From Bacteroidales bacterium (GTDB taxonomy: Bacteria; Bacteroidota; Bacteroidia; Bacteroidales; GCA-2711565), in the NCBI GenBank assembly GCA_029931995.1, contig JAOZQX010000012.1:1-12558 (forward strand): a stretch of 12,558 bases of DNA, read 5' to 3'. The translations under genes were made by a program, and so were the position numbers. Shown piece by piece: positions 1 to 7,701 of the stretch. Within the stretch, counting starts at the first letter, position 1. Every line of letters begins with the position of its first letter. The notes beneath the pieces were generated by a model. It worked only from the letters and a program-made list of their open reading frames with translations, was not told the origin of the DNA and did not search any database.

Positions 1-1602
1 GATGTGTTGGTTGCTATGAATCCGGCCTCCTTGAAAGCCACTTTGAAATGGGCAAAATCAAATGCAACTATTATTGTTGATGCGGATGCTTTTATCGAAA
101 AGGGTATTCTTAAGGCAGGTTATGAAACAAATCCTCTTAAGGATAACTCGATGAGTGATTATAATCTTATTAAGGCACCCATTTCTACTATGACAAAAGG
201 TGCTGTTGCTGATTTGGGTTTGGATAATAAAGTAGCTCTGAAAAGTAAAAATATGTTTGCTTTAGGAATTGTTTTATATCTTTTCAATCGCGAGCTTGAG
301 AAAACAAATGAATTTTTTGAAGAGAAATTCAAATCAAATCCTCTCATCATTGAAGCTAATAAACTTGTTTTACGAGCAGGATATAATTATGCTGAGAATG
401 TTGAGATAATTGCACAAACATATAATGTGCAACCCGCCAAACTTGAGAAGGGAACCTATCGTAATATTACAGGTAATGTTGCAACTGCATGGGGACTTTT
501 AGCTGCTTCTGAACGCTCAAATCTTGAAATATTTTTGGGGTCTTATCCTATCACTCCTGCTACTGAAATCCTTCAGGAAATAGCAAAACATAAGCAATTT
601 ACAGCCAAAGCTTTTCAAGCTGAGGATGAAATTGCAGGAATTTGTTCGTCGATTGGAGCAAGCTATGCAGGCTCTTTAGCGGTTACAACTACATCAGGAC
701 CTGGCCTATCGTTAAAAAGTGAGGCGATTGGATTAGCTGTTATGACTGAGCTTCCTATTGTTATAGTTAATGTACAGCGTGGAGGGCCTTCGACCGGATT
801 ACCTACAAAATCAGAACAATCGGATTTAATGCAGGCTTTATATGGCCGTAATGGTGAAGGACCTGTTATTGTACTTGCAGCGGATAGTTCAGAGGATTGT
901 TTTTATGCTGCTTATGAGTCGGCAAAATTGGCCGTTGAACATATGACACCGGTAATCCTACTTACAGATGGATCATTAGCAAATGGTTCGGAAGTATTTA
1001 AAATTCCTAAAGTTGCTAACCTTCCAAATATAAATCCTCCGGTTGTAAAAGCAAATGATCCTGATTATAAACCATATCGTAGGGATGAAGAAAAATTAAA
1101 TCGTTTTTGGGCGGTACCAGGTACCGAAGGATTGCGTCACCGTGTGGGTGGTTTAGAAAAAGATAACCCAAGCGGGAATGTTTCTCACGATCCTTTAAAT
1201 CATGAAACCATGGTTAAACTTCGCGAAGAAAAAGTTCAGCGGGTGGCTAACTATATTCCCGAGCAAGGACTTATTGGAGATGATGAAGGCGATTTATTAG
1301 TTGTTAGCTGGGGTGGTACTTATGGTGTAATGCTTACAGCTGTTGAAAAATTACAAGAAGAAGGAAAAAAAGTTAGTTTGGCTCATTTCAGATATATCAA
1401 TCCATTGCCAAAGAACACAGGTGATATTCTGAAAAAATTCAAAAAAATTATTGTTTGCGAAATTAATAATGGACAATTTGTTAATTATCTAAAAATGAAT
1501 CACCCTGAATTTAAATACGATCAGTTTAATAAGATTCAAGGATTACCATTTTTAGTTTCAGAATTAGAAGAAAGATTTGTTTCTATCTTAAATGAATTAT
1601 AG
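1..1602 (+). CDS. korA: 2-oxoacid:ferredoxin oxidoreductase alpha subunit (2-oxoglutarate type), 5' partial
   Basis: This is the alpha (fused gamma-alpha) subunit of a 2-oxoacid:ferredoxin oxidoreductase, which with KorB decarboxylates a 2-oxoacid, probably 2-oxoglutarate, to its acyl-CoA while reducing ferredoxin in the cytoplasm. The reading frame is open from base 1 (Asp-Val-Leu-Val-Ala-Met-Asn-Pro), a typical interior stretch of the gamma domain, so the true start lies upstream; I estimate about 80 residues are missing. The gamma domain fills roughly the first 430 bases. The pyrimidine-binding alpha domain follows, with YPITPA near 544-561 and QRGGPSTGLPTK near 775-810, both hallmarks of the family. 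The C-terminal part (about 1280-1602) is the usual transketolase C-terminal-like domain. It ends in TAG two bases before the korB ATG, so the two are almost certainly co-transcribed and translationally coupled. The family is secure; substrate preference is inferred from resemblance to KorA. Confidence 0.93.
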   Translation, partial: DVLVAMNPASLKATLKWAKSNATIIVDADAFIEKGILKAGYETNPLKDNSMSDYNLIKAPISTMTKGAVADLGLDNKVALKSKNMFALGIVLYLFNRELEKTNEFFEEKFKSNPLIIEANKLVLRAGYNYAENVEIIAQTYNVQPAKLEKGTYRNITGNVATAWGLLAASERSNLEIFLGSYPITPATEILQEIAKHKQFTAKAFQAEDEIAGICSSIGASYAGSLAVTTTSGPGLSLKSEAIGLAVMTELPIVIVNVQRGGPSTGLPTKSEQSDLMQALYGRNGEGPVIVLAADSSEDCFYAAYESAKLAVEHMTPVILLTDGSLANGSEVFKIPKVANLPNINPPVVKANDPDYKPYRRDEEKLNRFWAVPGTEGLRHRVGGLEKDNPSGNVSHDPLNHETMVKLREEKVQRVANYIPEQGLIGDDEGDLLVVSWGGTYGVMLTAVEKLQEEGKKVSLAHFRYINPLPKNTGDILKKFKKIIVCEINNGQFVNYLKMNHPEFKYDQFNKIQGLPFLVSELEERFVSILNEL

Positions 1603-1604
1603 CC

Positions 1605-2639
1605 ATGACAGCAGATATACAAAATCAAATGGATATTCCCCAATTAACCAAAGAGGATTTTAAAAGCGATCAGATGGTGAAATGGTGCCCAGGATGTGGC
1701 GACCATGCAATTTTATCATCCATGGAAAAAGTTTTTCCCCAATTGGGAGTTAGGAAAGAAGATATTATGGTGGTTTCAGGTATCGGTTGTTCCTCACGTT
1801 TTCCTTATTATATGAATACTTATGGAATTCATGGAATTCACGGGCGTGCTGCAGCTATTTCATCGGGTGTTAAATTGGCAAACCCTAATTTAAATGTTTG
1901 GATGATTACTGGTGATGGTGATTGTACGGCTATCGGTGGTAACCACTTTATTCATGCTGTTCGCCGGAATATAGATTTTAATATCGTACTTTTTAATAAT
2001 AAAATTTACGGACTAACAAAAGGACAATTTTCGCCTACAACCCCTAAAGGAAGTAAAACAAAAACTTCTCCGCAAGGAACTTTTGAAAACCCATTTAATC
2101 CGGGCGAATTGGTTATTGGTGCGCAAGGAACATTTTTTGCCCGTGCTGTTGATACCAATCCAAAGATGATGGTTGAAATCATGCTTGAAGCGAATAAACA
2201 TAAAGGAACTTCAGTTCTTGAAATTCTCCAAAATTGTGTAATTTTTAGTAATAAAATCCACGATTTAGTTACCAATCGCGAAACGAAACATGACAACCAA
2301 ATTCTTTTAAAAGCGGGAGAACCGATGATTTTCGGTAAAGAAATGGATAAAGGAATTGTTTTAAAAGGAACCAAACTCGAGGTTGTTAAAATTGGCGAGA
2401 ATGGAATTACTGTCGACGATTTATTGGTTCATGATCCTGAGGATGAAGATCCGGGTATTCATAATATGCTTGCTCGTATGTCGGCTCCGGAATATCCTGT
2501 TGCAATGGGTGTTATCCGTGCTATAAAACATGACACCTATAACGATTTGATGATGGCTAGTATTGAAGAAGAAAAGAAAAATTCTCCGATGAAAAGCGTT
2601 GATGATTTGCTGAATAGCGGAAATACTTGGGAAATCTAA
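1605..2639 (+). CDS. korB: 2-oxoacid:ferredoxin oxidoreductase beta subunit (2-oxoglutarate type)
   Basis: This is the thiamine-diphosphate-binding beta subunit that completes the KorAB enzyme; it holds the cofactor and an iron-sulfur cluster that passes electrons to ferredoxin. At 344 residues it is of normal length. CPGCG lies at residues 28-32. The ThDP/Mg2+ motif begins with GDGDCTAIGGNH at 103-114 and continues to NNKIYGLTKGQ at 131-141. Cysteines 28, 31, 62 and 211 have nearly the spacing known for the four [4Fe-4S] ligands in this family (CxxC, then about 31 and 180 residues apart), so the cluster site looks intact. The start ATG lies two bases after the korA stop; no Shine-Dalgarno is visible, as is usual in Bacteroidota. 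A strong terminator 25 bases after the stop closes the operon. No delta (ferredoxin-like) subunit follows, consistent with the two-subunit form. Confidence 0.95.
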   Translation: MTADIQNQMDIPQLTKEDFKSDQMVKWCPGCGDHAILSSMEKVFPQLGVRKEDIMVVSGIGCSSRFPYYMNTYGIHGIHGRAAAISSGVKLANPNLNVWMITGDGDCTAIGGNHFIHAVRRNIDFNIVLFNNKIYGLTKGQFSPTTPKGSKTKTSPQGTFENPFNPGELVIGAQGTFFARAVDTNPKMMVEIMLEANKHKGTSVLEILQNCVIFSNKIHDLVTNRETKHDNQILLKAGEPMIFGKEMDKGIVLKGTKLEVVKIGENGITVDDLLVHDPEDEDPGIHNMLARMSAPEYPVAMGVIRAIKHDTYNDLMMASIEEEKKNSPMKSVDDLLNSGNTWEI

Positions 2640-2663
2640 ACCGAAATTTCAAATAATATATTG

Positions 2664-2694
2664 AGCCCTTATCCGTCGGATAAGGGCTTTTTTT
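2664..2694 (+). terminator. Rho-independent terminator after korAB (copy 1 of a mirrored pair)
   Basis: The arms AGCCCTTATCCG (2664-2675) and CGGATAAGGGCT (2677-2688) are perfect 12-base complements around a single central T, in practice an 11-bp stem with a GTC loop. A run of seven T follows (2688-2694). It lies 25 bases after the korB stop and points the same way. The same arms recur at 6182-6206 with central A, so the 25-base core there is the exact reverse complement of this one. Confidence 0.92.
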
Positions 2695-2719
2695 ATGTAT
2701 AATATTGACAAATACAACA

Positions 2720-2750
2720 TTGCAAGTATTGCCATTTTTGTATAAATTTG
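2720..2750 (+). promoter_or_regulatory. Putative Bacteroidota-type promoter for the LytTR gene
   Basis: TTG at 2720-2722 (-33 element) and TAAATTTG at 2743-2750 (matching TAnnTTTG, -7 element) are separated by 20 bases, the expected spacing for the primary sigma factor of Bacteroidota. The -7 box ends only five bases before the ATG at 2756, so the transcript would begin at or very near the start codon. The match is by consensus only. Confidence 0.5.
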
Positions 2751-2755
2751 TAATT

Positions 2756-3637
2756 ATGAGATGGTTCAAAGAATTGCAAAGATTTTTCTTCACACCTTTT
2801 AATCCTGTTCAAGTAAAAAAAAGTAGCAGGTTATATTATCTGATTGGTTTTGGTCTGTTTGTTTCCATATTTTTAATGATCTTCCAACCTTTTGGAATGC
2901 GTAGTATTGAATATCCGTACAAACTGGTTTATTTTTTTATGTACGGCCCGATTACTTCATTTGCTATCATCATTAATTATGTTTTTTTACCCAAGTTTTT
3001 TCACTTTTTGTACAAAGAAAAAAACTGGAACTTTTTGAAAGAAATTATTTACACGCTATGGACACTGTTTTTAATTGCCGTATTTAATTGGCAGTACTCC
3101 ATAATTCTCCTGCCAAAATCTGAAGTCCCGCTTGATTTTATTGATTTTCTTTGGTATACTATTGCTGTTGGATTAATTCCGATGACGGTTTTTGCTTTCT
3201 TGAGTGAGAGAAAACACTTACGTGAACATTTAGGAATCTCGATCAATGAAGTGTTATATAAAACAAATGGAAAAGATCCTGAACAATTGCTCCTTTTTGA
3301 AATTCATGTGGCACCACCCATTGTTATTACAGCGGGTAATTTTTTATGTATTAAATCTATTGGCAATTATTCTCAAATCTTCTACAAATCCGATCATGAA
3401 GTAAAGTGAGAAGTCATTAAAAAATCATTAAAAGAATTCATGTCCGAATTGGAAGAAAGAAGCAAAAAGGTTATCCGTTGTCATAAATCTTACATTGTAA
3501 ATCTGAATAAGGTTAATAGAATCTCAGGTAATGCAAAAGGTTATAAACTTCAAATTGACGAATTGGATTTCCTTATTCCTGTTTCACGAAGTCTTGGTAT
3601 TGATGACTTGAACCAATTGGATTTGTTTCCCGCATAA
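2756..3637 (+). pseudogene. Membrane-anchored LytTR-family transcriptional regulator, interrupted by an in-frame TGA
   Basis: The frame reads as one protein of 293 codons except for a TGA at 3407-3409. I chose the ATG at 2756; an in-frame TTG at 2705 is open but sits upstream of the likely promoter. The N-terminal half has four probable membrane helices (about residues 27-44, 56-77, 96-114 and 126-148), followed by a linker. From about residue 190 comes a LytTR DNA-binding domain: the part before the stop has the IKSIGNYSQIFYKSD strand region, and the part after it, in the same frame, has VIRCHKSYIVNLNKV and IPVSRS, the best-conserved LytTR motifs. Thus the stop cuts the DNA-binding domain in two. 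No other stop or frameshift is seen, so the lesion is recent, a sequencing error, or read through. Restart at the ATG at 3440 would give only a 65-residue partial domain. Intact homologues are usually stand-alone membrane LytTR regulators; its likely target is the adjacent TonB receptor (inference). Confidence 0.82.
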
Positions 3638-3638
3638 A

Positions 3639-3681
3639 CCATTTGTATTTCTATTTATAATAAAGTCTTTCCCATTTGTAT
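3639..3681 (+). repeat. Pair of 10-bp direct repeats between the LytTR gene and the TonB receptor (possible operator)
   Basis: CCATTTGTAT occurs at 3639-3648 and again at 3672-3681, 33 bases from start to start, or about three helical turns. LytTR proteins bind short direct repeats placed on one face of the helix, so this could be an operator for the receptor gene, though the spacing is wider than the two turns usual for the family. A related string, CCATTTTTGTAT, lies at 2732-2743 in the promoter of the LytTR gene. The region is AT-rich and chance similarity is possible. Confidence 0.3.
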
Positions 3682-3776
3682 AAAATTCTTCCGTTTTATC
3701 AACTTCTGGAAGCTATGTAGGTTTTTATATAACTTCTTGGGTAATTTAGTGTTCAGAAATCTAAATAATTTTTGTG

Positions 3777-6167
3777 ATGAAAAAAGTCATTCAATCAATT
3801 ATTGTTATACTGCTTTTTGTAGGCGTATTTAATTTGGAAGCAAATGCTAACTTATTTCAAACAATAAAGGGCAGAGTAATTGAAAAAGAAACAAATTATC
3901 CCTTACCGGGGGCAAGCATTATTCTAATGGACAGCAACCCGATAGCAGGTACAACCACCAATAGCGAAGGTTATTTCCGATTGGAAAAAGTTCCAATTGG
4001 CCGACAAAGCATAAAACTAACTTTTATCGGATTTAAAGATGTTATAATCCCCAATATGATTATCAATAGCGGGAAAGAAACAATATTAAATATCTCGATG
4101 GAAGAAAATATTGTAAGCATGAAGGAGGTGGTAATTTCTGCTGAAAGAAATAAAACTTCACCATTAAATAAAATGGCAATTGCCAGTACACGGGTATTTA
4201 CTGTTGAGGAAACGGAAAAGTATGCAGGAAGCAGAGGAGATGTTGCCCGGATGGCTATGAATTATGCCGGTGTTTCTGGCGCTAACGACCAGCGGAATGA
4301 TATCATTATTCGTGGGAACAATCCGACGGGGCTTTTATGGAAACTGGAAGGCATTGATATTGGTAATCCCAATCATTTTGCACAACAAGGAACTACCGGT
4401 GGGCCGGTAGGTATGCTGAATAATAATAACCTGCGCAATTCCGAGTTTTATACTAGTGCATTTCCGGCCGAATACGGAGATGCAGTTTCCGGGGTTTTTG
4501 ATCTTAAACTAAAAAGTGGGAATAAAGATAAATTTGAGTTCCTGGGACAAATAGGATTTAATGGTTTCGAGTTTGGTGTTGAAGGCCCGATTAGTAAAAA
4601 AGCAAGAAGTTCATTTATTGCCAATTACCGTTACTCAACTTTAGGTATTATGGATAAATTGGGAATTAATGTTGGAACAGGAAGTGGCATCCCTTTTTAT
4701 CAAGATGGGACTTATCATATTCATCTGCCTGTAAAAAATGGAAGTATTTCTATGTTTGGGGTCATGGGTACAAGTCATATTAGCATCCCCAGCGACGATA
4801 ATGAAGACAATATTTATACGCCGGGTGTCGATATGGATTTGTACAATGGTTCGGATTATGCTTTTAATGGTTTTGTTTTAGCAAAAGTTCATAATAAAAA
4901 AACCTATAGCCGTCATTCCATCTCTTTTCTTTATCAGCGAGGGTGGACAAAAATTGATACATTAAGTGCAAATCAAACACCTTATAGGGTATTTGAGGAA
5001 AACTCAATTTCACACCATTTAACCTATCAGTTTACGTTGAATCATAAAATTAATTCACGCTACTCAACTAAAATGGGTTTTGCTGTTGACAGGATAGGTT
5101 TCGACTTAAATTCTGAATATTTTGATACAGATGAGCAGGAGCGAAAAGGACTCACGGATATTAAAAAAAATCTGATTAACGGGCATTTTAAAATTCGTGC
5201 TTTTAATCAATGGCAAATTAAATTTTGTGAGCAGTTTAGAATGGTGCCGGGTGTTCATTTATTATATTTTGATTTGACAAATGAACTTTCCGTTGAACCT
5301 CGTATTGGCATGGAATGGAGTATCTCACCTAAACATAAAGTTAATTTTGCTTATGGCTTACATGCTCAAACCCAGAATCCTTCAACACACTTTTTTGAGA
5401 CAAGATTAAATACGGGCGGTATCGAATTAACAAATAGAAATCTTGGATTTTCAAAAGCTCATCATTTTGTATTGGGTCACGATTGGAGCATTGCAGAAAA
5501 TACCCGCATTAAAGCAGAAGTGTATTATCAGGCCTTGTATAATATTCCGGTTACCGAAGAAGCAGGTTCTTTTAGTTTATTAAATACGGGAGCTAATTGG
5601 GGTGTTGCAGTTAGGGATAGCCTGCTAAATAGTGGAACGGGTCGAAACTATGGATTTGAGTTTACACTTGAAAAGTTTTATCATAAAGGCTTGTATTACT
5701 TATTTACCTTATCATTATTTAAATCAGAATATAAGGCCAGCGACGGAATACGCAGAAATACTGCCTTTAATGGAAATTATGTGGTAAATGCATTGATTGG
5801 TAAAGAATTTAAATTGAACGAGCGCTCCGTATTATTTATCGATCTTAAAGCAACCCTGGCCGGAGGTAACCGTTATACACCAATCGATATTGAAAAAACA
5901 CGGGCAAAAAGCAGCTCCTTTTTTAACACAGAATACATCGAAGAGCTTGCCTACAGTAAACAATTTCCTAATTATCTGAAGGCAGACATAAAATTTGGCT
6001 ATCGAGTGAACTCAAAAAAGATTACACAGGAGTGGATGATTTATGTGGAAAATATAAGCAATCATAATAATGTGCTGATGCAGGTTTACGATGGCAGTAT
6101 TGATAATACCAAGTTTATTTACCAATTGGGTATTTTTCCCATGATGCAGTATAGAATTTATTTTTAA
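3777..6167 (+). CDS. TonB-dependent outer-membrane receptor with N-terminal carboxypeptidase-regulatory-like domain
   Basis: This outer-membrane beta-barrel of 796 residues probably imports an unidentified ligand using TonB-ExbBD energy. A signal peptide covers about residues 1-24 (hydrophobic IIVILLFVGVF, cleavage likely after ANA). A CarboxypepD_reg-like domain follows (about 30-110, GRVIEKETNYPLPGASI and GFKDV). A TonB-box-like MKEVVIS sits near 114-120, then the plug domain (about 135-245, with IIIRGNNPTGLLWKLEGIDI and FPAEYGDAVSGVF), then the barrel to a C-terminal phenylalanine, typical of proteins inserted by the BAM machinery. I preferred the ATG at 3777 to the GTG directly before it because the signal peptide then begins MKK. 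It is shorter than SusC proteins (about 1000 residues), and no SusD-like lipoprotein is adjacent, so a glycan SusCD system is unlikely. It lies 139 bases after the broken LytTR gene, which may have regulated it. The ligand cannot be told from sequence. Confidence 0.92.
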   Translation: MKKVIQSIIVILLFVGVFNLEANANLFQTIKGRVIEKETNYPLPGASIILMDSNPIAGTTTNSEGYFRLEKVPIGRQSIKLTFIGFKDVIIPNMIINSGKETILNISMEENIVSMKEVVISAERNKTSPLNKMAIASTRVFTVEETEKYAGSRGDVARMAMNYAGVSGANDQRNDIIIRGNNPTGLLWKLEGIDIGNPNHFAQQGTTGGPVGMLNNNNLRNSEFYTSAFPAEYGDAVSGVFDLKLKSGNKDKFEFLGQIGFNGFEFGVEGPISKKARSSFIANYRYSTLGIMDKLGINVGTGSGIPFYQDGTYHIHLPVKNGSISMFGVMGTSHISIPSDDNEDNIYTPGVDMDLYNGSDYAFNGFVLAKVHNKKTYSRHSISFLYQRGWTKIDTLSANQTPYRVFEENSISHHLTYQFTLNHKINSRYSTKMGFAVDRIGFDLNSEYFDTDEQERKGLTDIKKNLINGHFKIRAFNQWQIKFCEQFRMVPGVHLLYFDLTNELSVEPRIGMEWSISPKHKVNFAYGLHAQTQNPSTHFFETRLNTGGIELTNRNLGFSKAHHFVLGHDWSIAENTRIKAEVYYQALYNIPVTEEAGSFSLLNTGANWGVAVRDSLLNSGTGRNYGFEFTLEKFYHKGLYYLFTLSLFKSEYKASDGIRRNTAFNGNYVVNALIGKEFKLNERSVLFIDLKATLAGGNRYTPIDIEKTRAKSSSFFNTEYIEELAYSKQFPNYLKADIKFGYRVNSKKITQEWMIYVENISNHNNVLMQVYDGSIDNTKFIYQLGIFPMMQYRIYF

Positions 6168-6179
6168 TCAGATTTATTT

Positions 6180-6212
6180 AAAAGCCCTTATCCGACGGAT
6201 AAGGGCTTTTTT
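6180..6212 (+). terminator. Rho-independent terminator after the TonB receptor (copy 2 of the mirrored pair)
   Basis: The arms are 6180-6193 and 6197-6210 with a GAC loop, giving a 14-bp stem that ends in a run of T at 6207-6212. A run of A at 6180-6183 gives T-residues on the other strand, so weak termination the other way is possible. The 25-base core (6182-6206 plus the flanking pair) is the exact reverse complement of the core of the korB terminator at 2664-2688; because the element is a palindrome, the two differ only in the central base (T there, A here). Confidence 0.92.
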
Positions 6213-6235
6213 GTTTTATGGATGATGCAATTTTT

Positions 6236-6243
6236 TAACTTTG
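6236..6243 (+). promoter_or_regulatory. Putative -7 promoter element of tilS
   Basis: TAACTTTG matches the Bacteroidota TAnnTTTG -7 consensus and ends four bases before the tilS ATG. A TTG at 6211-6213, within the T-run of the preceding terminator, could be the -33 element, but the 22-base spacing is slightly long. Transcription starting a few bases after the box would give a leaderless or nearly leaderless mRNA. Confidence 0.4.
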
Positions 6244-6247
6244 CTCA

Positions 6248-7585
6248 ATGCTTGAAGCTTTTAAATCTTATATCCAAAAAAATAAACTTTTTAACCCCAC
6301 AGATAAAATTCTTTTAACTGTAAGCGGTGGAATGGATTCCGTAGTGATGCTTGAATTATTTTATCAGGCAGGATTTAATTTTGGAGTGGCACATGTGAAT
6401 TTTAAATTGCGTGCCGAGGAATCAGATGGAGATGAGCAGTTTGTTGAAGGACTTGCCAAAAAATACAATGCTTCCTTTTATGTGGCCTCCTTTGACACCG
6501 AAGCTTATGCAAAGCAAAAGAAACTGTCGACCCAAATGGCTGCTCGTGAATTGCGTTATCAGTATTTCGAGGAAATTCGTTTGGTGCATATTTACCAATA
6601 TATAGCTACAGCTCACCATAAAGATGATCAGGTAGAAACGCTCTTTATAAATTTATTGAGGGGTACAGGGATTTCAGGATTGCGAGGCATTCTTCCAAAG
6701 CAAAATGTATTGATCCGTCCTTTACTTTTCGCAAAGAGAGAAGAAATAGTAAAATTTCAGATAGAACAAAAATTGCCGTTTAGAGAGGATTCTTCGAATG
6801 CTTCGGATAAATATTTGCGGAATAAAATCCGACACAAACTTATGCCCACCCTTGAAAATTTGGATGAAAATTATTTAGAATTGCTTAACGCTAATATGCA
6901 GCGTTTTGGTGAGTCGGAGCAAATATATAAACAGCATATTGATTTAGTTAGGGGAGAGGTGCAATCGAAAAAATCAGGGATGCATTATTTTTCTATCGAA
7001 AAATTAAAGAAATATTCACCTTTGGTTACTTATTTGTTTGAGTTGTTAAAATCGTATGGATTTTTGTTCAGCCAGACTGAGGATATAGTACAAACCTTGA
7101 ATCAGGAATCAGGAAAACTGTTTTTCTCCGAGACCCACGAATTGCTTAAAGACAGAGATTATTTAATTATTCGGGAAAAACAGGATGACCAAGCCGAAAT
7201 AAAAATTGAGATTGAGGAATCAGCAGGCAGCATTGATTCGCCAGTTTATTTGAAATTTGAGAAACTAAAGCGGAATAAAAACTTTGCCATTCCTGTAAAA
7301 AATACGATTGCTGCATTAGATTATTCAAAATTGAAGTTTCCATTAATCATTCGTAATTGGGAGGAAGGCGATGTGTTTTGTCCATTGGGAAGTAAATTCA
7401 AAAAAAAATTAAGCGATTTCTTTATCGACCGAAAGTTTAACCTTTTTGAAAAGGAAAACACATATTTGCTTTGTTCGGGTGAGAAAATTGTTTGGGTTAT
7501 TGGCCATCAATTGGATGATCGTTATAAGATTACAGATAATACTCAAAATGTATTCTTAATTGAAATTTTAACTGAATCGGAATAA
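6248..7585 (+). CDS. tilS: tRNA(Ile)-lysidine synthase
   Basis: TilS uses ATP to attach lysine to C34 of the CAU-anticodon tRNA-Ile, which changes its codon reading from AUG to AUA and its charging from Met to Ile; the enzyme is cytoplasmic and normally essential. The PP-loop ATP motif SGGMDS is at residues 26-31. HVNFKLRAEESD follows at 49-60, AHHKDDQVET at 122-131 and NLLRGTGISGLRGI at 135-148, all characteristic of the N-terminal N-type PP-loop domain. The C-terminal TilS domain is present from about residue 370 (RNWEEGDVFCPLGS, then KKLSDFFIDRK and WVIGHQLDDRYK). At 445 residues it is complete. The ATG at 6248 is the only methionine before the PP-loop that leaves a family-like N-terminus, so the start is firm. 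It sits after a terminator and has its own promoter box, and its neighbours are unrelated in function. Confidence 0.96.
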   Translation: MLEAFKSYIQKNKLFNPTDKILLTVSGGMDSVVMLELFYQAGFNFGVAHVNFKLRAEESDGDEQFVEGLAKKYNASFYVASFDTEAYAKQKKLSTQMAARELRYQYFEEIRLVHIYQYIATAHHKDDQVETLFINLLRGTGISGLRGILPKQNVLIRPLLFAKREEIVKFQIEQKLPFREDSSNASDKYLRNKIRHKLMPTLENLDENYLELLNANMQRFGESEQIYKQHIDLVRGEVQSKKSGMHYFSIEKLKKYSPLVTYLFELLKSYGFLFSQTEDIVQTLNQESGKLFFSETHELLKDRDYLIIREKQDDQAEIKIEIEESAGSIDSPVYLKFEKLKRNKNFAIPVKNTIAALDYSKLKFPLIIRNWEEGDVFCPLGSKFKKKLSDFFIDRKFNLFEKENTYLLCSGEKIVWVIGHQLDDRYKITDNTQNVFLIEILTESE

Positions 7586-7659
7586 TTTAGATATGTATAT
7601 AAATTGGTTAAAAAACAGTTAAAAACCCAATCCATATATTTAAAATAGTAGCTTAATTG

Positions 7660-7667
7660 TAAATTTG
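7660..7667 (+). promoter_or_regulatory. Putative -7 promoter element of dsbD
   Basis: TAAATTTG matches TAnnTTTG and lies 34 bases before the dsbD ATG, leaving an A/T-rich leader of about 30 bases. No TTG is found at the expected -33 position (TTTA occurs there instead), so the call rests on the -7 box and its placement in the 116-base gap after tilS. Confidence 0.4.
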
Positions 7668-7701
7668 TAGACAGAAATATTTATTAAAAATAATTATAGA
7701 A

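Noticed and set aside
2705..2755. TTG at 2705 as the start of the LytTR gene
   Set aside because: The extra 17 residues overlap the presumed promoter and have no family-like character; the ATG at 2756 gives the usual short N-terminus before the first membrane helix.
3407..3409. The TGA in the LytTR gene as a selenocysteine codon
   Set aside because: LytTR proteins are not known selenoproteins, the position is not catalytic, and I see no clear SECIS-like hairpin directly downstream.
3777..6167. SusC-type glycan importer
   Set aside because: The carboxypeptidase-regulatory-like domain fits, but the protein is about 200 residues shorter than typical SusC and no SusD or glycoside hydrolase gene is nearby.
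7601..7633. Repeated GTTAAAAA and an imperfect TTGG/CCAA hairpin after tilS
   Set aside because: The pairing is short and imperfect, with no T-run following, so it does not qualify as a terminator; A-rich repeats are common in this base composition.
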